DNA of 64,000 nucleotides from Cornus controversa (Eukaryota; Streptophyta; Magnoliopsida; Cornales; Cornaceae), in NCBI GenBank assembly GCA_026545225.1, contig CM048845.1:32726501-32790500 (forward strand), read 5' to 3'. Made by a program: the position numbers and the translations under genes. The notes beneath the pieces were generated by a model. It was not told the origin of the DNA, did not search any database, and saw nothing but the letters and a program-made list of their open reading frames with translations. This document shows positions 44,788 to 56,684 of this stretch, piece after piece. Numbering within the stretch: the first letter of the stretch is position 1; each line of letters opens with the position of its first letter.

Positions 44788-46250
44788 TTGCTTTTATTTG
44801 TCTTTTATGATTTATTTTTGATTATTTTCTTTCTTTGCTTTTCTATAGGCCATGTTAGCCATTTTGTTTTTCTGTTTCTGATTATTCCAGCTGCATGTAC
44901 ACTTTGTACTGAACTCATTTTCATATATATGGAATACAGTTATCTTTTCTTTTATACCATGTGTTATCTTTACTGTCTTTAATTTTGCTTTCTGTCAATA
45001 TATCTGCTCTCTATACTTTGACTATGTATGTAGTACCACTTGCCTACTTGTTATATGCGATTCAGTTGATGATTTTCGTTTATTACCGCCTGGTTTCAAT
45101 TTCCAATACTGTTGAGATTGCTTCAACGCAGTATGGCGTTAATAAAGAAAGGCAGCCCCTTTGCATGGTATACGTTAGCGTGCCTGGATAGTTAATATCT
45201 TATCGTATAGACCTCTTAGACAATTGGAAAACACCAGTTCAGAGCGTTAGATATGCAGTGATCTCGGCATTGTCTATTTGTACAGGATTCTTTTCATATA
45301 CTTTTTGTTCCTTTTAATGCTCGTGGTATCCAGTTGGTGTTCCGTGCAGGTTTTTCTCATTTGCAGGATGACCGCCCGCGTTGGATTACCATTATTGTCG
45401 CGTTCTGCAGTCTCGGTAATATCTTTCCTTGCTCTTCTTGTCCAAACATTGAGGACAATGTCGCGTTTAAGTTTGGGGGTGCGGTATGCTATACCACTTG
45501 TATATGCATGCAATGTTCAGTCTTTGTGTTGATTGTCATTGTAGAGCAATTTTTTCTTTTTCTTGATACATTTTTTGCATGCTTACTATGATGTCTTGCT
45601 TTTTAAAGGAAGATCATTCGAATAAATGTCCGAGGTAAATGCAGCAGGTAGTTAAGAACTTTAACATTGTAAATGCCCGCACTTTTGCAAGCTATGTAAT
45701 AGGTTAGAACGGTCTACATTTTTGTCAAAATATGAACACATACTGTTCTTGCCCTACATTTGTCCTTAATCGCACAAATTCGCACACATGCATTTTAAAT
45801 AGTGGGGTATAAGTCTGATGGAGAATTTTGTAAATTTCTGTTTTTATTTGAACAACTTAAAGAATGAGTTTTTCGCAATAAGCCTTCTCACTCAATAAAC
45901 TGGATATTTGTGCCTCAAAGCAGGGAGTATTCGCGTATAAGTGTGCAAGGCTGAGCAATAATAAGCGGGTGGCCTGCTTAAGCTCATCGCCTTGTAAGCT
46001 CGGTTATTAAGTCTGAGGGGTGTCTCTTCACCTAATGCCCTAAAACCAATTAGTTTGGAGTCATTGGCCCAATGCCACTACATGGGCTTGCAAGAAAGCA
46101 AAAAGAGCTAAGCACTGCACGGTCATCCGCACATGAGCATTCATGTATGTTTTGCATTAATGAGCAGCAGTGGTGAACCATTTCAATGAGTTTTTCTTTT
46201 AAAAACAAATTTGTTCTTATTTTTTTCTCCAAATATGACAAAGTCCCGTT
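44788..46250 (+). other. 3' non-coding region of A1
   Basis: No credible gene. It contains ACATTGAGGACAATGT (45446-45461) and GTTTAAGTTTGGGGGTG (45465-45481), the internal PPT-like block shared with A2, B2 and E1. Near 46250 the sequence jumps from the region matching 58437 of A2 to LTR sequence matching about 58075. About 360-390 bp containing the terminal PPT and the LTR start have been deleted. Confidence 0.7.
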
Positions 46251-47602
46251 TATACGTTTACTGAGATATATTTACGGTATTTTTGTATTTTTGATGTATT
46301 GCAGGTCTTGTAGTAAAAGGAGCAAAGTTTGAGGCTATTTGTAGCTGAAGAGAAAAGTTAGAATTACAGCCAAGGCATCTCGATCAATCGAGATGTTGAT
46401 CTCGATCAATCGAGATCTCGATTGATCGAGACTTGATTTCGATTGATCGAAATCTTGATCAATCGAGATTCCAATCTCGATTGATCGAGATTCTACAGAG
46501 CCACTTGTCCACTTGCTCACCTGCTCTTCCCACTTGTAACAAAATCCTCCTTTTTGCACGATTTAAAGGGATTGTCTGACTTGAACAAGACCTTTGGAGA
46601 CTTTCTTGAGATAGTTGATATATATATTGATATATATATTTATGGTGGGCCCCAAGGTTGAAAAAGAGGCATAAAGCACACAAAGAAGCCATTCTCCCAG
46701 ATCTCTCAAGACACATCAGTCATACACAAGGAGAGACATTCGGGAGAGGAGAAAGAAGAGCTGAACCAGACCAAGAAGCTTCACCTTCTCCATCAATGGA
46801 AGAGTGCAAGGTTACCATGACCAACTAACTTCTCTACTAGGGTGTGGTTGAAACACCTAGCCATGTAAACTTGTTCATTTTAGTAGCATTTTGGGATTTG
46901 TTCTTAAATGTTGATTATTTAGCCTAGTGACCATGTACACTAATACATCTCTTATATATATTCATTTGATTTTGATTTTATTCTTCTCTTAGAGTAGAAT
47001 CTATCTTGTGAATGCACAACATTTGCTTCTTCCACAAGAAGGGCAAATGATGGCTAAGTAATGGTACTTTAAATGTATGTGTTGTGCTTGCTTGTATAAA
47101 TCATGCCAAGATAAGGTAGTTTGGATGCATGTAGGTTCACTTAGAAAGTAGGGTAATTAGTTAGGTTGAAGAACTATGCTTGTTGAAGATGGATTATGAT
47201 AGGTTTGTGCACACATTAATCTTTTGATATGTCATTGAGGTCACAAGCCTAATGACATTGTTAGGCATTTAATTGATGAATCCCAAGGTTGCTACACTTA
47301 TGAACTTGTGAATGGCTAGTGGTGGAAACCACCCCTAGTTCTCTCTCCCAACTTTTAACTCTTTAAATTTATTATTTTTACATTCATGCAATAGTTTTAC
47401 AAACAAAACTCAAAAACCTTGTTTTTAGGGTTAAAGTGGAGTTAATCTTTCTTTAAGACAATTACGACTAGTCCTCGTGGGATCGATACCCTCTATATAG
47501 AACCGTATCTACAAAGATTCGTGCTCTTGCGAGTGGTTAAATTATATTTTGATAAAAGGGGCAAAAATAAGCTTACAATATAATTCAAGTTTAACCACAT
47601 CA
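46251..47602 (+). mobile_element. 3' LTR of A1, lacking its 5' end
   Basis: Homologous to the A2 LTR from about 60 bp inside. It contains the palindrome array (46378-46492), TATA-rich DNA (46618-46643) with GTGGGCCCC after it, and ends AACCACATCA at 47602. The next base belongs to B2 gag. Confidence 0.88.
46378..46492 (+). repeat. TCGATCAATCGAGAT array in the A1 LTR
   Basis: Seven words of CTCGATCAATCGAGAT or its complement type in 115 bp, about 130 bp upstream of the LTR TATA-rich block. The A2 LTR has the matching array at 57838-57955. The word is the same as in the pol-ORF3 gap of this family. Confidence 0.88.
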
Positions 47603-47604
47603 CT

Positions 47605-48801
47605 AGGAATTTTGTACCTCAACAACAATATCAAATACAAGTTCCTATGGCACAAATAATCTCTGCTATTGAAGACAAGCTGACACTTACCTTATCAAAA
47701 TTTGACAAGCTTGATTCCATTATAGAGACAGTGCAAGCTACTGCAGCAACAGTACAATCTATAATTCAGCTAGTGCACTCTTATTCTCAATCTATTGTCA
47801 AATTGGAATCTCAGTTTGGACAGTTTGCTACTTCATTGAATAGAAGAGAAGAATGGAAGCTCCCTAGTCAACTAGTTGCTAATCCAAGAGGGATGCAAGC
47901 TTCCATAAGCAACCCACACCAAGAACAAGTTCAAGCCATTACCACTTTGTGGAGTGGGAAAATAATTGATAATAAGGTGGGTGAGAAGAAAGAGGAAGAA
48001 AAAGTGAGCCCAAGTCCAAGTGCTGAAATTCCTTATGAGCCCAAGGCTCCTTTCCCATAACGTTTCTTTGAAGCATCTAAATTAGGGAAGCAAGGGGACA
48101 AGCTGCATGACATGATAGAGGTGTTTCGACAAGTGAAGATTAATTTTCCACTCCTTGATACCATTAAGCAAATTCCTTCGTATGCTAAATTCTTAAAGGA
48201 CTTGTGCACTTAGACTAGGCGTTTTAAAAGTCATGTGCCAAAGAAAGTGATGCTGCCACAACAAGTGAGTTCTATAATTCAGCAGTGCACTCCTCCCAAG
48301 TACAAAGATCCTAGTGCCTCAACTATCTCATGCATCATTGGGGAGCACTATGTTGATAAAGCTCTTCTTGATTTGGGTGCAAGTGTGAATTTGCTACCCT
48401 ATTTAGTGTACTTACAATTAGGCTTGGGAGAATTGAAGCCTACCTCGGTGGTGTTGCAATTTGTAGACAGATCAACAAAGCAACCCCGTGGGATCATTGA
48501 AGATATGCTCATTAAAGTGAACAAGTTCTACTTTTCTGTTGATTTTATTATACTTGACACTGAGCCAGTTCACAACCCAAAGAGGCACATTCCAGTGATC
48601 CTTGGTCGACCTTTCTTAGCTACTACTGATGCTTGCATAAATTATAGGTCGGGAATCATGGATATTTCATTTGGCAACATGAAGGTTAAGCTTAATATTT
48701 TTAATGCTGTTGAGGACCCTCCAGATCAGACTGATGTTTTCTTTATGAATTCTACGGATGTGGCTGAATCTACATATGAAATAAAGGTGCAAGAAAAATA
48801 G
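47605..48801 (+). pseudogene. Gag C-terminus and protease of B2
   Basis: One frame, beginning RNFVPQQQYQIQVPMAQIIS, colinear with E1 gag from residue about 395. Then FGQFATSLNRREEWKLPSQL, the protease motif LLDLGASVNLLPYLVY and HIPVILGRPFLATT. In-frame stops are at 48058 and about 48211 (both consistent with CAA or CAG to TAA or TAG) and 48799. The last stretch (DVAESTYEIKVQEK) does not match E1 and leads into the deletion. Confidence 0.85.
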
Positions 48802-50290
48802 AAGGAAAAGAAGGTGTTAGAAGATCAATTTTCTACCATTGTGGTAAATTCTGTATACACTACACCATCCAAATCATTTCAGGGTAAGCAATTATTTAGA
48901 GTATCCAATAACTCCACACCATGGTATGCAGATATCGTGAATTATTTGGCCATAAGAAAAGTGCCACGAGATTGGACCAAGTGAGAGCGTGATAGATTCT
49001 TCTCTAAGGTTCATCATTACTTTTGGGAGGATCCAGAGTTATTTAAATATTGTCCAGATCAGATTATTCGTCGGTATGTCCCGGACCATGAGTTTCAAGA
49101 TATTCTCAAATTCTGCCACTCGTTAGCATGTGGAGGCCACTTTAGTGCAAGAAAGACAGTAGCAAAGGTACTTCAGTGTGGATTCTTTTGGCCTTCTCTG
49201 TTCCATGATTCCTATATTTTCTGTAAATCTTGTGATCGATGTCAAAGATTAGGTTCAATGTCAAGACGAGATATGATGCCAATGAGCCCCATTCTGGTGG
49301 TGGAAATTTTTGATGTATGGGGAATTGATTTTATGGGACCCTTTCCACCTTCTTTTGGCTACGAGTACATTCTGGTGGGTGTGGATTATGTCTCTAAATG
49401 GGTGGAAGTCATTGTAACTAGAACCAATGACCACAAGGTGGTAATCAAATTTATGCACGAAAACATTCTTAGTCGATTCGGAATTCCTCGAGCCTTGATC
49501 AGTGATGGTGGTTCTCACTTTTGCAATAAATTCTTGAGAGGTTTGCTTGCTAAGTATTTCATGACATATAAGGTGGCAATGCCTTACCATCCTCAAACAA
49601 GTGGGCAAGTATAGTTGTCCAATCAAGAAATTAAGCATATTCTCAAAAAGACAGTGAGACCGGATAGAAGAGATTGGTCCTTACGACTAAGTGAGGCACT
49701 ATAGGCATATCGGATTGCTTATAAGACTCCTATTGGTATGTCACCATATCAGTTGGTGTATGGGAAAACATGTCATCTTCCAGTAGAGATTGAGCACAAG
49801 GCACTCTGGGCAATCCGAAAATTCAATTTCGATGCAAAAGGAGCTGGAGAAGAGAGAAAGTTGCAATTGAATGAATTAGAAGAATTTAGACGTGGTGCTT
49901 ATGAAAGTTCACTAATTTACAAAGAGAGGACGAAGGCACTCCATGATCGAAATATCTCACAGAAGTCCTTTTCTCCTATCACTAATTTACAAAGAGAGGA
50001 CGAAGGCACTCCATGATCGAAATATCTCACAGAAGTCCTTTTCTCCTAGTGATAAAGTGTGGCTCTTCAATTCAAAGCTTCGGTTGTTTCCCAGAAAGTT
50101 GTGTTCAAGGTGGGATGGACCATTCCAAGTGATTTTGGTTTTTCCTCATGCTGCTGTGGAAATTTGAAGTTTTTGAGATAATATTTTGATAAAAGTTACT
50201 GGGCAAAGGTTGAAGCATTGTGTGGAAGGATTTGTGCCAAAAAGAGACGTAGAGTCCGTCGACTTGACGAATCCCGTCTATCCGACTTAA
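48802..50290 (+). pseudogene. Integrase and pol tail of B2
   Basis: The frame continues through unfamiliar linker sequence, then SFQGKQLFRVSNNSTPWYAD (start of the integrase module), the zinc finger [42 protein letters not shown] and [11 protein letters not shown]. The catalytic Glu codon after SGQV is TAG (49612-49614). Other stops are at about 48982 and 49702. A 70-bp tandem duplication shifts the frame at 49981. The tail GQRLKHCVEGFVPKRDVESV..NPVYPT ends at 50287-50289. Confidence 0.88.
49911..50050 (+). repeat. 70-bp tandem duplication in B2 integrase
   Basis: 49911-49980 and 49981-50050 are almost identical (start ACTAATTTACAAAGAGAGGA, end CCTTTTCTCCTA). Seventy is not a multiple of three, so it breaks the frame. 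Confidence 0.93.
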
Positions 50291-50532
50291 TCCCTTCGGA
50301 GAGTTGATCGTCCCCTATGGACGTTAATTTTTAGGATTTGTATGTATTTCTATCCTTTAATTTCTTTAGTTTTCTTTGATTTTAATTTTTAGTTTTAGTT
50401 TTCTCAATCTTTCTTTGAATTTTAGTTGCGTTTTGATGTGTTTTCTTTGAGTTTTTGATGTATAAGTTACTTTTGGAGGATGCCAAGAGGTGTACCAAGG
50501 TATTTGGACTCAAGACGCTTGAAAAAATGAGC

Positions 50533-50979
50533 TCTCGGTTGACCTTGGGCGATAGACTCCAAAAATACACGTCCCGGTCGACCTTGGGCGATGGAGGGTT
50601 AAACAGGCCAGCAGAAGGGGGATCGATCACCCATTTAGGGGGGGATCGATCGCCCCTTGATTTTTTCTAAGGGAACCCACTAGTAGGTGGGTGATCGATC
50701 ACCCACCCCAAGGGGGATCGATCGCCCAAGCCCATTTATGGGCTGCCCAAAATTTTGGGTTATAAATAACTCCCCTCTCCTACTTTGATGCTACTACTTG
50801 CTTCCTTGACATATTTGAGTACCAATTTGACTCCTACTTCAACTGAGAATATATTTTGTTCAATTGGTGATTCTCAAAAAAATATTTATCATTGATCATC
50901 ATCAACATCAACATCAAAACCGGATTGATCAACACTAGTTCTCAAGAAAACTCTTACTTTTCCAAGTTCTTCATCAAAG
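50533..50979 (+). promoter_or_regulatory. Putative ORF3 promoter of B2: GATCGATC array, TATA box, donor-like site
   Basis: Two CGGT(C/T)GACCTTGGGCGAT units (50536-50592), then GGGGGATCGATCACCC, GGGGGATCGATCGCCCC, GGGTGATCGATCACCC and GGGGGATCGATCGCCC (to 50727). After a 32-bp gap comes TTATAAATA (50760-50768). CAAA/GTAAGTAGAG has its GT at 50979. ORF3 starts at 51177. Order and spacing are as in E1. Confidence 0.6.
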
Positions 50980-51176
50980 TAAGTAGAGTTTTTATTTTGC
51001 AAAATTGTGCCGATCTTTTTGAGGGTTTTTGAAGACCAAGTTTGGGGGTATAATTGGTGCTTTGAATTGTCCAATTTGGGGTGGAAAAATTGCTGAAAGA
51101 AGAGGTTAAAGGATAAACCTTTGTTGTGCACACCAAGTGTTTGATTTAATTCCTCAACCAAGATTTTTTTATTTCT

Positions 51177-52370
51177 ATGGCACCAAAGAGAGCAATTCAC
51201 CAAGGTGCTTCAAGCTCGCGCAATCCTCGCCGAGCACGACATGATCAAACACCCGTTTCCTCAAGATCTCGCCGAAATAGAATTCATGAGAGATGGCATC
51301 CAAGAGCCTTGAAACAACATTTGACATCGCCGAACTATATGCTATGTTTCTCAAGACACGATGGGGGATTTTTGACATCTGTCATCATCGATCGGCTTTA
51401 ATTTTTGTTCCACTATCTACTACTATCTACTCGAGGCTCGTCAAGGTCTTTTATCAGAACCTCATGCCAAAACTTGATGAGCAGGATGTGCTTATTTCTT
51501 TAGTAGATGGAACACTAGTTCAGGTGGATATGTCTTTAATTGGTATTGCCATGGGCTATCCTCATGAATGCCCCGATGATTTGACCAATATCTACACCTC
51601 TACCCAATGATTTGTCATTGGGTAACTTGGTTGCACGTTTGTGTGCTAACCGATTCTCTGGGCCAAAGCAGAATGTAGTTTCAAAGTCTTCTATGACAAA
51701 TCATTTATGGTTCCTTGATGCTATTTTGTTCAAGAATATATGTCCCATTGGACATAAAATCGAGAGATGTCCAGAGTTCCTTAGAGCCATATATGCCATA
51801 CATTTTGGGCATTGGCTGTCATTCCCACAGATTATCTGGGGCCAGATTGAAAAATTCTATTCCAAGGTTGTGGCCAAGGCACCAGACAGTGCAAGTGACT
51901 GGGAGTTTCCATTCCCTACTATCATTCATCAGTTGCTCATTACACAGGGATATGTAGTCAATGAGGACAAGCTTGCTTTTTCACGTGATATTCATTATGG
52001 TACACATGACTGAAATTTGAGCCGATCTCATATGCATCAAAAAGTCATAGCTGTGCCAGGTGAAGTGTCTCGATTGGCTCAGGGAGGGGAACCTATAGAT
52101 TTACCACCACCAGTGGAGGATCCAGAGGAGATGGAAGCAGAAGAGGATGTCCATGCACAAGCTGGTCGACATGATTATCATTATTTAGAGGGGCAGATTG
52201 CTGGGTTGACCTCCCAATTTGGCACCTTACAGACTGAGGTTTCCACACAGTGTGGAGCTATGAGGACCGAGATGGCGGATCACATTCAGGAGACTCACCA
52301 AGATCAACTAGAGATGAGGAGGATGCTATGTGCATTGATGCGCCAGACGAACTTGGATCCGGATGCTTAG
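51177..52370 (+). pseudogene. ORF3 of B2
   Basis: ATG at 51177 (MAPKRAIHQGASSSRNPRRA) matches E1. A frameshift near 51300-51310 moves ETTFDIAELYAMFLKTRWG to another frame. A second shift near 51608 and a TGA for Trp at 52012 follow, and the end (TNLDPDA, TAG) is also premature. The order of blocks is that of the intact E1 protein. Confidence 0.88.
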
Positions 52371-54002
52371 TCACCACGACATCCTTCACTGGAAGGTAAC
52401 TCTCTTTTGTATTTTATTTTATTTTATTCTTAGTTTTTTTTTTTTTAGTTTTTTTTTCTTTCTGTAGTTAGGATTATTAAAAAGAAAAATTTTTTTTAGG
52501 ATTTCATAGTTATCTTCACCCATACTATTTCACTTGGTCTTTGGGGTATAGTGGATTGTTTTGACAGGTTGTAACTTCCAAGTTTGGGGGTGTGCTTGCA
52601 TTGCCTTTATCTCCTTGGTTTCCTCTATTTTCTTGCCACTCCTTTGGATTCGTGGTAACATCGTTCTTACTTTTCTCTATGCTTTTATTGGGTGTACATT
52701 GAGGACAATGTACAGTTTAAGTTTGGGGGTGAGGCGATGCCCATTTATATGCTTTATTGCAATATGGGGGAAATTTTTTGAAATTCTCCTTGTTTTAGGA
52801 TTTTTGTTTATTTTATTTTTTTAGTTTGTTTATTTTATTTTCTTTTGTTTTTTTTTAGATAGAATGTTTTTACATTATTCAAAGGGATTAGTACTTTATG
52901 TAGGTGCGTAACTTGCAATTTTTGAGTATGTTTTAGATCTTTGGAAACTATGGTTTAAATTAAGTGGTTTTAATCATTGTTTGCATTGATATGTCTTGGT
53001 GTAATTGGTTTCAGTTTCCTCACATGCACAAACACACTAGCATAATCTTGTGAGGTATAAACTTTGGCTTTGAGTTATTGAGTTACATATACTTTATATT
53101 AATTAGTGTCTCTTGAGAATGAGTACCGATGATGTGTTTTACTTGACTTCAATGAAAAAGAAAAAAAAGAGAAAAAAGAAAGAATATGTTGATAAGCAAA
53201 TCAATTTGATCCTTTTCATGAGTAACCGGGCCTCTATGCCTTAGGAAGCACGGAGTGTTCGCGTCAAAAGTGAAAGGGTAAGAAAAGATAAGTATTGGTT
53301 GTCTTGATTTGTAGCCTAATTGATTCGAGTAATTAGGTTCTTCGGGGTATCTTAAAGCCTAGTGCCCTAAAGCCATCTGGTTTGGGAGTCACTGACTGAA
53401 AGCTTGCTACATGGATCTTTCAAAAAACTTAATAGATCAAAACATTGCACAACCAATAAAGCAATGAAAAAAAAAGAGAATGAAAAAAAATGATGAAAAA
53501 GTCATGTATTCATGTTTGGAAGTATGATTTCAATAAGGGGAGCTAATGAGCTGAAGGGGTATGTGCCTTAATATATTTAGAGGTGGGTTATGCTACATGA
53601 GATGACTGCTAGTTCACTTTTCACGAGGGAGCTAGAATTGGTTGCTTTGAGATATGTTGATGTGAATTATGCATGGGGACCATTGCTTTGAATTATAGAA
53701 TTTGAAAGTTTGAAGTTATTCTTGAATGCAAGTTTGTAACTATATACTGTAATCTTCTTCTTGAATTAATGTTGAAACAGAATTTTGGATGTTTCTGGGT
53801 AACATTTCTGGAAACCCTCATGAGACTATACTCGTCCACTAGGGGGAACCTAACAGTTTAAAGGCTTGTTGCATATACTAAATGCAATTGTTTCTCCCAC
53901 GAAAGTAGAGTTGGGTAGTTTAGTTAGTGTATAGTAGTTTCTTTGTTTTAGTTTTGTTTTATTCTATTGCTAAGGGACTAGCAATATGTAAGTTTGGGGG
54001 TG
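52371..54002 (+). other. 3' non-coding region of B2 with three PPT-like tracts
   Basis: AAGTTTGGGGGTG-type tracts at 52580-52592, 52715-52731 (after ACATTGAGGACAATGT at 52696-52711) and 53990-54002 (terminal, abutting the LTR). No gene is seen. Confidence 0.75.
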
Positions 54003-55500
54003 TGATTGGCGTTGAATGTTACGCATTCTAGCCTCTTAACTTATATATTTTATTCTCTCAGTGATAGATTATTTTGTTATTTTACTTCGTTTTAGTGTTT
54101 TCTGTATTTTCAGGGCCTTAATGATTATTTCAGTTAAAACCATGATTTTGGGCTTTTAAAGATGATATCCAAGATGGTTAGATGAAGCCTACATCAAAGG
54201 GGTCCATTCAACTACTTATTTTAACTCAAATCAGCCCATGGAAGAGGTCGAAGAGAATTACAGCTGCTTAAGAAGGTTTCGGGCCTGAAGCCCAAATCTG
54301 CGCTTAATACAGTTTTAATCCCGTTTTGGAAAATGGGCTAGAATTGTTATTTTTGAGCCTCAAATTGACTTAATTTTATTTTTAATTAAATGAAATTCAA
54401 TTCTGCACACTTCTGTATTTCATGAAAATTTTGTGAATCAGATTTCTAGTGGGTCAAAAGTTGGGCCGAATGTCAGTAGAAAAAACCTATCTGATTAGTG
54501 TTGCAGGAAAACCTAATTAATTCCTAATTGGATTAGGACTTTGGTGTATTCTCTTGGGGCAATAAAGTGGCGAATTGGAGGCTGAGTTGAGAGAGATTGG
54601 AGTGTCTGAGAAAGCTTTGGACAGAATTGAAGATACCTTGCAGAGCCTTGGAGAACGAAGTCTTACGCATAATTCATGAAGATGATGCCTTCTTCCTCAA
54701 CCGTTGAAGCTTCTTCTTCTACCATGAGCGGCTAGTTCATCCACTAGGGTTTTGATGTAGCCCTAACAAAGCATCAATGGTTTGTTTGTTTTAATTATTG
54801 GGGACCTTTATATAAATGCATAGATTGTGTAATTTAGAGGATTTTTATTATAGAATTGAGCAATAAAAGTCTTATAAATTCAATTTCAATGATTTCTTAT
54901 CTTGTCTTAGATATTTGGTTGTTGTTATTGAACTTAATCTCTCTTATTTTCTGTGATCATGAGAGCGATTATTACACAATGATAATCACTGAGTATATCA
55001 TTAAAAGCTTTGATGGATTATGCCTAGAGAAGATGAACCATACTGCACCCTAGATTAGAGTAGTTAGGCAGATGACCCATGCTAATCGAAGATAGTCCAT
55101 GACTTAGCCTTAATCATATGTTATCTTCTTGACGGATGAAGGTGAGCTTGTAGCCACCGACACTACTTATGCATGATATAATTTTCTCATAATTAATTCA
55201 ATTGACCATTGATTGTGGAGTTAGTGGTGAAGTCAAATATCCTAGATTTATCTCATATTATCTTCACTCTCTATGTCCTTTGATTTATTTTATTTTACTT
55301 TTTAATTTGTTTAATTATAATTATCAGAATTCTTTTCTCTTAAATTTAATTAGAATTAATTCCGTATTCCAAGTCATCAGACCATAATCCCTGAGGTTCG
55401 ACACCCCTTTCGATAGCCCTATTTTGCAAGGAATTCATTCTGTTGCGGAGTGTTGTAATTATAATTTGAAACGCACTCACACACGAATCATTGAGCCCAT
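54003..55500 (+). mobile_element. 3' LTR of B2
   Basis: Starts TGATTGGCGTTGAATG after the PPT and ends CACACGAATCA; 1,498 bp. It is clearly more diverged from the E1 LTRs than these are from each other, so B2 is older. Confidence 0.92.
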
Positions 55501-55817
55501 AATTCATCAATATCTTATTCTTCTTCTTAATCACCAGACGATGAAGATGATGTGTCACTCCAATCCGTGTCTTCCATCTTGCTTTTTCTACAACCTAGAC
55601 AAATTTTCAATAAGTAATATAAATTTGTTCATCAATAAAATTAATCAACTAAACTTATCACCACCATCAAACATTAACTATATAAAAAATCAAGGTAAAC
55701 CGCAATAAAGTTTCCATAATATAAAACATACTAAATTTTCCCCATAGCAATATAATATGAGGTCAAATGCATGAAAAAAAGAAAAATAGTTCAACAATAC
55801 ACAAAACTAAATAGTGT
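55501..55817. other. AT-rich flank between B2 and the next LTR
   Basis: No recognised element. On the minus strand a short run MEDTDWSDTSSSSSGD ends in a stop (about 55530-55577) and could be a fragment of an acidic protein-coding exon, but nothing supports it further. Confidence 0.3.
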
Positions 55818-56437
55818 TGATATAATACCCCGTCATTTTAAAATAGATTTTTAAATATTTTTTGTCCAATTTTTCAGAGAAATAATTTATGTTTATGGAA
55901 CTTTCGATTGATCAATTTCGATCGATCGGATTTGCCAATTCGATCGATTAGAATGGTGACAGGACTAGCTTATCATTTACATATTTTTGGTGGGTTTTCT
56001 ATTTGGTTTTGGGTTTATATAAAATTCTATGATTCAAAACATATATGCACATTTTGATAGAGAGAGAGAGAGGGAGAAGGAGCAAAAAACCCTAATTTTT
56101 GGTCTTGTGCATACAGGTTCGCGAAGGACGAATTGAGACGAATACATGACGAGATATGTGACATTATTGTACGAATTGTAAGGCAAGTTTCTTTCTTTTC
56201 TTCCCCTTTGGACCCATAAGCATATCACATTTGGTACGTATTAGGCGTATGTTAAAGGTTTATTTAGGTTTATAGATTTTATATATGTAAGTAGAAAATC
56301 TGTTATATGTATATGTATGTTTGTGTATATAATCTGATATATATATGTTTATATGTTGTCGTAGCTTTTTATATAAATCGAGATGTATAAGGAATTATGT
56401 TTTCAAAATATTAAGAGGGTTCTGGGTGTCTGATATG

Positions 56438-56450
<13 letters not shown>
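55818..56450 (+). mobile_element. Chromovirus-type LTR fragment
   Basis: Begins TGATATAATACCCCGTCATT, close to the TGTAATACCCCG start of many plant chromovirus LTRs. It contains GCGAAGGACGAATTGAGACG and GAGATATGTGACATTATTG, the usual downstream block of such LTRs. It includes three GATCGAT-type words at 55905-55950. The end is lost in a (TA)n run (56439-56468). Confidence 0.55.
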
Positions 56451-56454
<4 letters not shown>

Positions 56455-56470
<16 letters not shown>

Positions 56471-56684
56471 AAGAACGTAGAGGGGGGAGGGGGTGAATAG
56501 GTTCTATAATTTTTCTTCCTAATATTGTAAGTTTGGTTGGCAAATGCAATCACACAATTATGGACACAAGGATTTATAGAGGAAAATCCCAATGTGGGGT
56601 AAAAAACCTCTTGGCCCTCAAGCCCGAACTGAGCTTCACTACGTTTGAAAGGGTAGTACAGTAATTCTCCAATCACTCTCTTAC
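56455..56684. other. Fragment with GAAGAACGTAGAGGGGGG start, unclassified repeat
   Basis: The G-rich string followed by GTGAATAGG is one I associate with dispersed plant LTR elements, possibly Copia. It then reads as ordinary AT-rich DNA up to a family-B LTR terminus at 56685. No coding potential. Confidence 0.35.

Larger units (their letters stand above)
22598..47602 (+). mobile_element. Element A1, Athila/Tat-like Ty3/gypsy, interrupted by nested insertions
   Basis: Order on plus: truncated 5' LTR, tRNA-Asp PBS, gag-protease-RT-RNase H-integrase in one frame, non-coding block with palindromes, ORF3, 3' non-coding, truncated 3' LTR. 29464-42191 is a nested family-B insertion and should be subtracted; the host frame resumes at 42187 or 42192. 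The 3' LTR ends at 47602 inside the gag of B2, and CTAGG (47603-47607) should be its target duplication. The matching left copy is missing because the 5' LTR is cut at 22598. Confidence 0.9.
47603..55500 (+). mobile_element. Element B2, family-B retrotransposon with integrase but no RT/RNase H
   Basis: It begins within gag, interrupted by the A1 insertion, and continues through protease, integrase, non-coding palindrome block, ORF3 and 3' non-coding region to a full 3' LTR (54003-55500). RT and RNase H are deleted between about 48745 and 48870. The 5' LTR and N-terminal gag should lie left of A1 but are absent, lost in the rearrangement at 22597. Confidence 0.9.

Noticed and set aside
55530-55577. 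Short acidic serine-rich minus-strand peptide as an exon
   Set aside because: Too short, no splice context or recognisable family.
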